From: JABMRP01 sp964444795
GTDB taxonomy: Bacteria; Planctomycetota; Planctomycetia; Pirellulales; Thermoguttaceae
NCBI GenBank assembly: GCA_964444795.1
Contig: CAYUIQ010000068.1
Location: 1-35,635, forward strand
Reading direction: 5' to 3'
Length of the DNA stretch: 35,635 nt
Both the position numbers and the translations under genes were made by a program. The notes below the pieces were generated by a model. It was not told the DNA's origin and did no database searches. It was given only the letters and a program-made list of their open reading frames with translations. Below, in pieces: positions 1 to 6,870 of this stretch (position 1 is the stretch's first letter; each line of letters begins with the position of its first letter).

Positions 1-63
<63 letters not shown>

Positions 64-97
64 AGACAAACCCCAACACCTGTTTCCTCGCACGCCT

Positions 98-1303
98 CTA
101 CCCGCCCGTCCGCAAGCGGAATTCGTCGCGCATGGCGAGGATATTCTCCGGCGGGACGTCGTACTGGATGTTGTGGACCTGGGTGAAGATCAGGTGGGCG
201 TCGGGGCCGAACTCGTCGAGCCGGCGGCGCACGTCGGCGCGAACGTCTTCGGGATCGGCGGCGTTCATCGCGTGTTGCGTATCGCAGCCGCCGCCCCAGA
301 AGGCAATATCGCGGCCGTACTCGCGTACCAGCTCGCGCGGGTTCATCCCACCGGCGCTGACCTGCACGGGATTGAGCCCGTCGACGCCCATCTCGATAAA
401 CGAGGGAATGAAACTAGAGACGGCCCCGCAGGAGTGCATCACAACTTTTTTCCCGGCGGCCTTGATCCGGCCGACCGCTTCGGAGATGTAGGGATAGATG
501 AGTTCGCGATACGTGTCCGGCGAGATTTGGCCCGTGTTCTGCGTGCCCAGGTCGTCGGTTAGAAAGGCGACGTCGATCCACTGGCCGAAGGCCTCGAGGA
601 ACATGTCAAGCCGGCGCATGTAGGCTTCGTGCAGCTTGCCCATCAGGGCGTGGACCATCTTCTTATCGGCCGCCAGATCCATGAAGAAATTCTCGAATCC
701 CCGCGAGATCTGGCCGCCTTGCATATAGTGCATTCGCCATAAACCAACGACCGCCCGATCGGTCGACTCGTATTGCCTGCGCGCTCGCTCGGCCAGCGCT
801 TCGATCGGTTCGTCGTAGAGGGGCGCGTAGTCCCAGCGGTCGAACATCGCGTCGTACTGGTCCAGTTCCTCCGGCGAGGTAATGTGCCCCAGCGGCGCGT
901 AAACCGGGTCGAAGTAGTAAGCGTCGGCCGAGCGGCGGAAGCAGACGGTCCCCTCGGCGTTGCGTACGACCGACGAGCCGTCGGGCAGGTCCTCGACGGC
1001 GAACTTCTCCGGCACGATCAGCTCCGGGCCGAACGGCGTCTTCCAAATCTTCGTCTCCCTGGAACCGAACCAGAGTGCCTCGGCATCGACGCCCAGCGCC
1101 TGGTTGACCGCTTCCTCCGGCTCGGCCACCAATTGGATCAGGCAGCCACACTTGATGGGGCCCTGGGGAATCCCCAGCGCATCGCGGAGCTTCTGATAGG
1201 TCAACACGTGGACGGCCGAACAGTCGGTGCCCGCGATGTCGAAGGCGACGCGGTCGGGCCGCTGCCGGTTGAGCGTGGCGAGGATTCGTTCTCTGCCGGT
1301 CAT
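98..1303 (-). CDS. Uroporphyrinogen decarboxylase family protein (MtaA/CmuA-like methyltransferase fold)
   Basis: This 401-residue protein has the URO-D TIM-barrel fold. It opens with MTGRERILATLNRQRPDRV, the usual start of the URO-D-like methyltransferase branch rather than of haem-pathway HemE. His290-x-Cys292 (in MHSCG) followed by Cys340 (in GGGCDTQ) fits the zinc-binding pattern of corrinoid-linked methyltransferases such as MtaA. No corrinoid-protein gene is next to it, so substrate and partner are unknown. The start at 1303 is chosen because AAAGGAAAA lies just upstream and because the reading frame beyond it (to 1504) is Arg-rich and looks non-coding. No signal peptide is visible, so it should be cytoplasmic. 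Such proteins are numerous in planctomycetes and usually unassigned. The family call is secure; the reaction is not. Confidence 0.85.
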   Translation of the reverse strand: MTGRERILATLNRQRPDRVAFDIAGTDCSAVHVLTYQKLRDALGIPQGPIKCGCLIQLVAEPEEAVNQALGVDAEALWFGSRETKIWKTPFGPELIVPEKFAVEDLPDGSSVVRNAEGTVCFRRSADAYYFDPVYAPLGHITSPEELDQYDAMFDRWDYAPLYDEPIEALAERARRQYESTDRAVVGLWRMHYMQGGQISRGFENFFMDLAADKKMVHALMGKLHEAYMRRLDMFLEAFGQWIDVAFLTDDLGTQNTGQISPDTYRELIYPYISEAVGRIKAAGKKVVMHSCGAVSSFIPSFIEMGVDGLNPVQVSAGGMNPRELVREYGRDIAFWGGGCDTQHAMNAADPEDVRADVRRRLDEFGPDAHLIFTQVHNIQYDVPPENILAMRDEFRLRTGG

Positions 1304-1452
1304 TTTGATTTTCCTTTGGCGAGTTCTCCGCTGGCGTCGGGAGCGTGGGGCCAGCAAGCGGCATATTATAGCAGAACGTCGCCGGTTTGAAGGGAGATCC
1401 CACATCGCACCACCCGATGGCATGGTGCCTCCAGATGGAAAGGTCCCCAGTA

Positions 1453-1482
1453 TTGCCAAACGCCGCGGCATGAGGCTACAAT
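1453..1482 (+). promoter_or_regulatory. Candidate sigma-70-type promoter for the first DUF1559 gene
   Basis: TTGCCA (1453-1458) and TACAAT (1477-1482) each match the housekeeping consensus at five of six positions with an 18-base spacer. Transcription would begin near 1489, leaving a leader of about 60 bases before the ATG at 1552. It lies between divergent genes. This is based on sequence match only. Confidence 0.4.
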
Positions 1483-1551
1483 AACCCCGGTGGACCGAAT
1501 CCACCCGGATCGGAGAGTCGAGGCATCCAGGAAACCCGGGGGGAGCCTGTC

Positions 1552-2532
1552 ATGTCGCAACGCAATTCGCGTGGTTTTACGCTCGTCGAGCTGCTGGTGG
1601 TGATTACGATCATCGGCATTCTCATCGGTCTGTTGCTGCCGGCGGTCCAATCGGTCCGCGAGGCGGCACGGCGGACCCAATGTAAGAACAACCTGCACCA
1701 GATGGGTCGCGCGTGCTTGCACCATCTGGAAGCCCAGGGGCATTTTCCCACTGGGGGCTGGGGCTGGCGCTGGACCGGAGACGCCGATCGCGGCTTCGGC
1801 GAGCGGCAGCCGGCCGGCTGGGGCTATAATATTCTGCCGTTCATCGAGCAGGAGGCCCTGCATCGGCTGGGACTCCGAGGTAGCGAGGATCAGAAGAAGA
1901 CCGAACGCACGCAGGCCACCGAAACACCGGTTGCGGCCTACTACTGCCCCTCGCGTCGTAAGGCCGTGGTCTATCCGAACGACCCGAGCAACAACCGATT
2001 CTATTACAACGCCAACACACCGACCATGTTCGGCCGGTGCGATTACGCGATTAACGCCGGCGACCAGAACTGCACCGGCATGCACCCGGGCCCCAGCAGC
2101 CTGAGCCAGGGTGACAACCCGGGGTTCTCCACCTACACATGGCCGCACGTCACCGTTACGTCCAATGGCATCTCCTACCTTCGCAGCGAGATCACCGACG
2201 GAGAGATCCGCGACGGCGCCAGCAACACGTATCTGATCGGCGAGCGATACCTCTCGCCCGACTGCTACTACAGCGGCAAGTGTGGCTACGACGACCAGGG
2301 TTGGAACCTGGGGTACGACATCGACATCAACGCCTGGACCTGCCGGCCACCGCGGCAGGATCGCGCGGGCTGGCACGACGCCCATGCCTTCGGCTCCCCG
2401 CACGCCAACGGCTGGCAGGTCGTCTTCTGCGACGGATCGGTCCACACGCTGAGCTTCTCCATCGACCCGCAAACGCACCGCTATCTGGGCGTGCGAAATG
2501 ACATGCAATCGGTCGACGCGAGCGAGTTGTAA
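1552..2532 (+). CDS. DUF1559 domain-containing protein with pseudopilin-type N-terminus
   Basis: This 326-residue protein begins with a prepilin/type II pseudopilin leader: RGFTLVELLVVITIIGILIG at residues 7-26, with the Gly-Phe cleavage site and Glu+5 typical of GspG/H-like proteins. The motif LLPAVQSVREAARRTQCKNN follows, which is diagnostic of the planctomycete DUF1559 (SBP_bac_10) family. The C-terminus has the family's closing H-x-NGWQVVFCDGSVH...SID block near residues 285-310. The many cysteines and the pilin-like helix point to an exported, envelope-attached protein. Function is not established; these proteins form very large paralogous sets in planctomycetes. GGGGAG lies about 8 bases before the ATG. 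A second paralogue is at 6871-7833. Confidence 0.93.
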   Translation: MSQRNSRGFTLVELLVVITIIGILIGLLLPAVQSVREAARRTQCKNNLHQMGRACLHHLEAQGHFPTGGWGWRWTGDADRGFGERQPAGWGYNILPFIEQEALHRLGLRGSEDQKKTERTQATETPVAAYYCPSRRKAVVYPNDPSNNRFYYNANTPTMFGRCDYAINAGDQNCTGMHPGPSSLSQGDNPGFSTYTWPHVTVTSNGISYLRSEITDGEIRDGASNTYLIGERYLSPDCYYSGKCGYDDQGWNLGYDIDINAWTCRPPRQDRAGWHDAHAFGSPHANGWQVVFCDGSVHTLSFSIDPQTHRYLGVRNDMQSVDASEL

Positions 2533-2594
2533 GGGGGGGGAGACGGAGAAGGCGGTCGTTGCGGCTTGGACACTTGACCCGATGTCCCGCAGGG

Positions 2595-2620
2595 CTTTGT
2601 GTCCTTGGTGTCTTTGTGGT
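2595..2620 (+). repeat. R1 repeat copy 1 (ttggtgtctttgtggt type)
   Basis: This is one of four copies of a 26-base sequence around the LRR gene. The copy at 2709-2735 is its near reverse complement (23 of 26 positions), so the pair could fold into a long-range hairpin enclosing R2. Further copies lie at 4066-4091 and 4128-4153. Confidence 0.8.
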
Positions 2621-2667
2621 AGTGTAATGCCCCAGCCATCTGTCCGGCTCGGACCTGCCGTTAGACT

Positions 2668-2700
2668 GTAGGGTGGGACAAGCGAAGCGCCGGCCCACCG
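2668..2700 (+). repeat. R2 repeat copy 1 (gtagggtgggacaagcgaag type)
   Basis: This 33-base element has short self-complementary ends (GGTGGG and CCCACC). It matches 30 of 33 positions of the reverse complement of 4298-4330, on the far side of the LRR lipoprotein gene. The class resembles a repeat widely dispersed between genes in bacterial genomes, from memory and not searched. Confidence 0.8.
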
Positions 2701-2708
2701 TCTTGCTT

Positions 2709-2735
2709 ACCACAACGACACTAAGGACACGAAGG
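2709..2735 (-). repeat. R1 repeat copy 2 (inverted)
   Basis: This is an inverted partner of 2595-2620. It reads accacaacgacactaaggac and continues to gaagg. Together the two arms enclose R2. Confidence 0.8.
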
Positions 2736-2884
2736 AATCGACGGGGGAACCCGGGATAAGGGCGCGAATCTCAGGTCAGAGCGAGGTGAGCCGCTCTGGC
2801 TTGGTGGGGCGACATCGTTATGGTATCCTTCCGAAACGGCTGCGCCGTTCGCGGCCGGATATCCTAACCAAAAAGGTGCCTGCC

Positions 2885-4045
2885 ATGAGAAGAATAGCCC
2901 TTGTCGGCGCTGGTTTCGTGCTCGTTGGTATCGTCGGCTGCGGGTCGACGACGGAGCCCCCTGCCGGTGAACTGACCGCGGAGGAGGACGAACTGACCGA
3001 GGAGGAGAAGGACGCCGTCGCGTATATTCAGAGTGTTTCGGAAATGGGGCACATCGTGGTATACGACGCCGACGAGAAGGTCATCGCCGGCATTCCCTAC
3101 TTCACCGATGCGCCCACAGGAAGGGCTCTACCGTCAGTCCGGAAGGAACCGGGGGAAGGGATTACCACGGAAGTCGATTTGGCCGGCATAGAACTCACTC
3201 CCGCCGTTCTATCCCACCTGAAATCACTCAGAAACGTCGTCTATCTCAGCCTCCCGGAGACGACATCCGACGCCGACTTGGTCCACGTTGCCGAGTGCGA
3301 CGGAATTCGCCATCTGGAATTGACCAGAAGCCGGATCACCGATGCGGGACTTGCGCATCTGACGGGGTTGACGGATCTGCGAAGGCTGTTGCTTGAAGAG
3401 ACGGCCGTCACCGACGCCGGCTTAGTGCATCTGAAGCATTTCAGCGGTCTGACAGTGCTGAACTTGACCGACACCCGGATTGGCGACGAGGGACTGGTAC
3501 ACCTGGAGAACTTGACCCATCTCGATACGCTACAACTGGCCAACACGCAGGTAACCGATGCCGGACTATTCCATCTCCGTAAGATGACCAAGATGGGCTA
3601 TCTCATGCTCGACAACACGCAGATCAAGGGGCCCGGGCTGGAGCACGTCAAGGAATTCCGAAGTCTGGTGAAACTATTCCTTGATAGGTGCCCGCTGGCC
3701 GGTTCCGGATTGGAGCACCTCAGTGGACTGCCCAAGCTCCGGGACCTGTTCCTCCGCGACACCCAGGTCGATGACGAAGGATTGGCCCACCTGAAGGGAC
3801 TGACAAGCCTTGGTCAGTTGAACCTCTCGGGCACCAACGTGACCGATGCCGGACTAAGACACCTACAGGCACTGCCCAAGCTGGACGAGCTGGACGTCGA
3901 TGATACGGAGGTAACCGCGCAAGGGGCCTTGGAGTTATTTCGGGCATCCCCGAGCCGCCCCGTCATTCATCCGTGGTGGCGTCAGATTCAGCAGAGGCAG
4001 TACCGTTCCCCCGCGCGACCCGACAAAGGTACAACCGGCAAGTAG
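2885..4045 (+). CDS. Leucine-rich-repeat lipoprotein
   Basis: This 386-residue protein starts with a lipoprotein signal (hydrophobic stretch ALVGAGFVLVGIVGC, lipobox ending at Cys18), followed by an acidic linker. About nine leucine-rich repeats of roughly 24 residues then run from around residue 90 to 330, of the form L..L...VTDAGL.HL..L. This is the RI-like/GALA bacterial type common in planctomycetes. It is probably anchored in the envelope and serves in protein binding; no enzymatic domain is seen. The start at 2885 is chosen because AAGGTG precedes it and the lipobox then sits at a normal distance; the frame extends upstream to 2786 without a plausible signal. The gene stands alone on its strand, framed on both sides by inverted repeats R1 and R2. 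Confidence 0.85.
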   Translation: MRRIALVGAGFVLVGIVGCGSTTEPPAGELTAEEDELTEEEKDAVAYIQSVSEMGHIVVYDADEKVIAGIPYFTDAPTGRALPSVRKEPGEGITTEVDLAGIELTPAVLSHLKSLRNVVYLSLPETTSDADLVHVAECDGIRHLELTRSRITDAGLAHLTGLTDLRRLLLEETAVTDAGLVHLKHFSGLTVLNLTDTRIGDEGLVHLENLTHLDTLQLANTQVTDAGLFHLRKMTKMGYLMLDNTQIKGPGLEHVKEFRSLVKLFLDRCPLAGSGLEHLSGLPKLRDLFLRDTQVDDEGLAHLKGLTSLGQLNLSGTNVTDAGLRHLQALPKLDELDVDDTEVTAQGALELFRASPSRPVIHPWWRQIQQRQYRSPARPDKGTTGK

Positions 4046-4065
4046 AGTGCCAACTCTTCTTCCTT

Positions 4066-4091
4066 CTTTGTGTCCTTCGTGTCTTTGTGGT
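4066..4091 (+). repeat. R1 repeat copy 3
   Basis: This copy lies 20 bases after the LRR gene's stop codon. It matches the reverse complement of 4128-4153 at 24 of 26 positions with a 36-base loop. It could act as a terminator hairpin for the LRR gene, but there is no T-tract. Confidence 0.8.
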
Positions 4092-4127
4092 CATTCCGGT
4101 TTGGATAGTCGGCGGGACGGTTACGCC

Positions 4128-4153
4128 ACCACAAAGACACCAAGGACACGAAG
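4128..4153 (-). repeat. R1 repeat copy 4 (inverted)
   Basis: This is the inverted partner of 4066-4091. The sequence accacaaagacaccaaggac is followed by acgaag. The stretch 4046-4346 around it contains no recognisable gene, only these repeats and R2 copy 2. Confidence 0.8.
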
Positions 4154-4297
4154 AAAGAAGACGCTTTACGACAGGAGCACAAAGAAGCAGGAAGCTCTTC
4201 CGCTGTTGAGTTCGCCCCGTTGATATATCCTTCTCTGCTTCCTCCGCTCCCTCCTGTTCAAAAAATCCAGATCGGAACGAAAGGAAACACAGCACGA

Positions 4298-4330
4298 TGG
4301 TGGGCCGGCGCTTCGCTTGGACCACCCTAC
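4298..4330 (-). repeat. R2 repeat copy 2 (inverted)
   Basis: This is the reverse-orientation copy of 2668-2700 with three differences. It sits 17 bases beyond the 3' end of the minus-strand cytochrome gene, so it may also help end that transcript. Confidence 0.8.
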
Positions 4331-4346
4331 AAGTCTTTCCCCCAGG

Positions 4347-4865
4347 TTACTCTTCGATGTCGTCGAGCCGCTGGATCCGGTGCATGCCGTGGCAATCGGT
4401 GCAGACGGGAACCTTATCCGTGATGTCGCGATCGATGAATCGGGCGATTACCGCCGCGGCCGGGGCGTCGTGGGTCTCGTGGCACTTGCGGCAGGAAGCG
4501 TCGATCTTGGCGCGGGGGTAGACGATGTCCGGCTTGGTCGCGCCGACGTCTTCGTCGTTGGCGTGCGCGGCGCTGAGCCCGTGACACTCGATGCAGGTGA
4601 CCTTCTCGGCCAGATGGACGCGCGCCAACTCCTCGCGAACGAAGGGGATATGGCAAACGTAACACGCGGCGTTGGTGCTCAGCGGGTCGATGGTCGCGCC
4701 GGCCGAGTCGTCCCCGTCTTCCGTCTCGGTGCCGTCGCCGGTTTGACCCGGTGCCGGTTCGCCGAACGATACGTGTCGCCACAAACCCATCGCGGCAAGC
4801 GTTGCCGCGGCCAGTACGATCGCCGGCAGTGCCCGGCTCAAACGCGTTCCCATTTGTGCAGCCAT
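4347..4865 (-). CDS. Tetrahaem c-type cytochrome (membrane-anchored or periplasmic)
   Basis: This protein of about 172 residues has four CxxCH haem c sites: CYVCH (Cys68), CIECH (Cys91), CRKCH (Cys125) and CTDCH (Cys155). The extra histidines between them (AHAN, ETHDA, GMHRI) suit bis-His ligation as in the NapC/NrfH/cytochrome c3-like group. An uncleaved anchor or signal (ALPAIVLAAATLAAMGLW) lies near the N-terminus, so the haems face the periplasm. The start is uncertain: ATG at 4865 or 4853; both lie inside the end of the upstream aldo/keto reductase gene (stop 4838-4840), and neither has a strong ribosome site, which suggests translational coupling. The pair probably forms one redox unit with the cytochrome passing electrons to or from the exported reductase-like protein; this is inference. 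Confidence 0.85.
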   Translation of the reverse strand: MAAQMGTRLSRALPAIVLAAATLAAMGLWRHVSFGEPAPGQTGDGTETEDGDDSAGATIDPLSTNAACYVCHIPFVREELARVHLAEKVTCIECHGLSAAHANDEDVGATKPDIVYPRAKIDASCRKCHETHDAPAAAVIARFIDRDITDKVPVCTDCHGMHRIQRLDDIEE

Positions 4866-5896
4866 CGATAGTCCGGGGTGAGGTTGGCGTAGTAGTTCCT
4901 GGTGCATTGCTTCAGTGCCTGCTCATCCTCGGGCGTCTTGGGCTCATCGCGCAGATAGGAGCCCTTGATGTTCTCTTCCAACTGCTCGGGAATGTTGACG
5001 CCCGGGATCACCGCCGAAAGACGCTTCTCCTGGAGCATCTCCTTGACCAGCACATGCGCCCGCTTGTCGACGCGGCCGCGAATCTGCTGCGGCTTTAGCC
5101 CGAAGGTCGTACCGGCCCCGAACGGCTTCAGGCCGATCACGCCCACGTTCTTCTCCTGGGCCAGCTTTAACAGGCTGTCGCCGCCAAACTCGGCCGTCAG
5201 GAACAGATAGGGGAAGATGATGACCGAGAACTGCGGATACTCGCCCAGCACGCGACGGAAGACCTTGGGGTTATGGGCCGATATGCCCAAGTGACGAACC
5301 TTGCCCTGCTGCTTCGCCTTGGCGAAGACTTCGACGACCAGATCGAGCGTCTTGGTGCTGACCATGAGCATCGTGGCCATGGCCTTCTGTCCCTCACCCC
5401 AGGTAGCACCCACGGGCCGCCACATGTCGAGCGTGTCGGTGCGATACGACTTGAGCCGGGCCTCGATCGACTTCATCATTCCGTCGGCCGAAAGCTGGGC
5501 TTCGTATTCGGTGGTGATCTTCTGCGGCCAGGAGGCGAAACCAATGAACCACTTGTCGCGGCCGGCGGTGCTCGCTTTGGCCATCGCCTCGCCGTACAGG
5601 TTGCACTCGGCGTCGATGTTGTTGTCGACGTAGTTCAGCCCCAACTCGACGGCCTTTTCCAGCACGGGCACGCGGTCTTCGACCGTTCGGCCGCCGTGTC
5701 CGCCGAGGCTGACCTCGGAGATCATGAATCCCGTCTTCCCCAGCGGGCGGTAGGTCATCTTGGGGTTGTAGTTGAGGATCTTCGACGTATCGACCGCTTC
5801 CGCGCCGGCGGTACCGATCGGCACCAGCGCCGCACCGGCCACGGCCGCCGATCCGGCCTTGAGGAACTGGCGTCGTGTATTTTCCGATTGGGTCAT
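4838..5896 (-). CDS. Tat-exported aldo/keto reductase family protein with altered catalytic tetrad
   Basis: This 352-residue protein begins with a twin-arginine signal (TRRQFLKAG at residues 7-15, then a hydrophobic Ala/Gly stretch). The AKR TIM-barrel starts near residue 47 (MTYRPLGKTGFMISEVSLGG). Asp91 (NYVDNN) and Tyr101 (NLYGEAM) of the AKR tetrad are present. The usual Lys, expected around residues 119-122, is replaced (WFIGFASWP), and the usual His, expected near 160-164, reads DMWRPVGA. Family catalysis by proton relay would therefore be impaired or different. AAGGAG sits 8 bases before the ATG. The gene overlaps the downstream tetrahaem cytochrome. The AKR fold is clear; the reaction, cofactor and substrate are unknown, and Tat export fits folding with a bound cofactor in the cytoplasm. 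Confidence 0.88.
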   Translation of the reverse strand: MTQSENTRRQFLKAGSAAVAGAALVPIGTAGAEAVDTSKILNYNPKMTYRPLGKTGFMISEVSLGGHGGRTVEDRVPVLEKAVELGLNYVDNNIDAECNLYGEAMAKASTAGRDKWFIGFASWPQKITTEYEAQLSADGMMKSIEARLKSYRTDTLDMWRPVGATWGEGQKAMATMLMVSTKTLDLVVEVFAKAKQQGKVRHLGISAHNPKVFRRVLGEYPQFSVIIFPYLFLTAEFGGDSLLKLAQEKNVGVIGLKPFGAGTTFGLKPQQIRGRVDKRAHVLVKEMLQEKRLSAVIPGVNIPEQLEENIKGSYLRDEPKTPEDEQALKQCTRNYYANLTPDYRWLHKWERV

Positions 5897-5924
5897 GACG
5901 GAGACTCCTTGGTATTTCGCGTTC

Positions 5925-5955
5925 TTTTCCCCGCACCAACGGTGCTTGGGGAAAA
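5925..5955 (-). promoter_or_regulatory. Palindrome in the 5' leader of the AKR-cytochrome operon
   Basis: TTTTCCCC-GCACC (5925-5937) pairs with GGTGC-tt-GGGGAAAA (5941-5955), a nearly perfect palindrome with a three-base loop. It lies between the candidate promoter and the ribosome site. It could be an operator or a leader hairpin controlling the operon. No protein or ligand can be assigned. Confidence 0.45.
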
Positions 5956-5973
5956 CGGGGCAAGACTTTTCCC

Positions 5974-6002
5974 ATTATGCCAGGGGTGCGCCGGACAAGC
6001 AA
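5974..6002 (-). promoter_or_regulatory. Candidate sigma-70-type promoter for the AKR-cytochrome operon
   Basis: On the minus strand TTGCTT (6002-5997), a 17-base spacer and CATAAT (5979-5974) match the consensus at four and five positions. The start of transcription would be near 5967, giving a leader of about 70 bases that contains the palindrome at 5925-5955. Confidence 0.35.
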
Positions 6003-6095
6003 CGGAGACACGCTGCGCGCGGGTCCGCAGTCGCATCACTCCCCCCGAAGGAACGGGAACACGCGCCGCTATTCCGGATTATCCATGAGTTTACG

Positions 6096-6158
6096 GCTAC
6101 GTTTGCCAGAACGTAGGGCGTGCCCGGGGGTTACGACCCACGTTCTGGCGAACGTAGC
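6096..6158. repeat. Inverted repeat (gctacgtttgccagaacgt type)
   Basis: The arms 6096-6114 and 6140-6158 are 19 bases long with one mismatch, separated by 25 bases. It sits in the gap of 423 bases between the divergent AKR gene and the small lipoprotein gene. Apart from this element and the AKR promoter region no gene is seen in that gap. It resembles dispersed intergenic palindromes rather than a terminator. Confidence 0.75.
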
Positions 6159-6319
6159 TACGACAGTGCGTTGCGCAATTTCCAGGACCATGAATAGTCC
6201 GGGCTATGACACTGCCGCTCGGTCGGGGTATGGCTATACCACCAATTCATACCGTTGCTTCGCACCTGCCCCCAGGGTAGGATCAATGGCAGGGTAAAGT
6301 CTTTTCCGCGGGGAATTCC

Positions 6320-6772
6320 ATGTCTAATCTCGGGTTGCGGCCGCTTCTGGCCGTTGGGTTGTGTCTTGGCGCGGTGATCGCGTGCCTGGTGCCGTTGGGT
6401 TGCGGGGGAACGCAGACGGCGACCGAAGAGCAAGAAAAATCCAATCTGAAGCCGCTGGCCATCCTTTACGGCAAGTTTCTTCCTCCGCATCGCGGGCAAC
6501 CGCCGGCGAACGAGGATGAGTTGAAGCAATTCATCAAATCCCTGAGCAAGGAAGAACTCGATTCGCTCGGCGTGACCGACGTCGATTCGCTGTTCGTCTC
6601 CTCGCGCGACGGAAAGCCGTACAAAATCGTCTACGGCGGCGCCAAGACGCCGGAAATCGTGGCCTACGAACAGGAAGGCGTTGAGGGAAAACGTTTCGTG
6701 GCCGACAATCTGGGCGGGGTCCGCTCGGTCGACGAAGCCGAGTTCAAGAAACTCGTGCCCGGCGCCAAGTAA
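6320..6772 (+). CDS. Small lipoprotein of unknown function
   Basis: This 150-residue protein has a long lipoprotein signal (PLLAVGLCLGAVIACLVPLGC, lipobox LGC with Cys28), then a short low-complexity linker (TQTATEEQEK). The globular part of about 110 residues contains a distinctive block: HRGQPPANEDELKQFIK, then DSLFVSSRDGKPYKIVYG near residues 90-110. It is probably tethered to a membrane facing the periplasm. Planctomycetes often carry such small lipoproteins immediately before DUF1559 genes, and here a DUF1559 gene follows 98 bases downstream on the same strand, suggesting co-transcription. GGGGA precedes the ATG. A weak promoter candidate is TTGCTT (6255-6260), 17 bases, TAGGAT (6278-6283). 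I do not assign a biochemical function. Confidence 0.8.
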   Translation: MSNLGLRPLLAVGLCLGAVIACLVPLGCGGTQTATEEQEKSNLKPLAILYGKFLPPHRGQPPANEDELKQFIKSLSKEELDSLGVTDVDSLFVSSRDGKPYKIVYGGAKTPEIVAYEQEGVEGKRFVADNLGGVRSVDEAEFKKLVPGAK

Positions 6773-6870
6773 GGCGACGGCGCAGGGGCGAGGAGAGACG
6801 GGTCGGTTGGGAGCCGTTTGGCTTCCGTGTGCTAGGGCAAGTTCTTATCTATACCATTTCGGAGACGCTC

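Larger units (their letters stand above)
2533..2884. other. Gene-free stretch carrying intergenic repeats
   Basis: No credible coding sequence is seen. It holds two copies of repeat family R1 in opposite orientation (2595-2620 and 2709-2735) around one copy of repeat R2 (2668-2700), then the leader of the LRR lipoprotein gene. Confidence 0.7.

Noticed and set aside
98..1303. HemE of haem biosynthesis
   Set aside because: The H-x-C...C metal motif and the diverged N-terminus fit the methyltransferase-like branch of the URO-D family. No haem-pathway genes are nearby.
2595..4153. CRISPR array formed by the four R1 copies
   Set aside because: The copies occur in alternating orientation, are spaced very unevenly and flank a gene. 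No cas genes are present.
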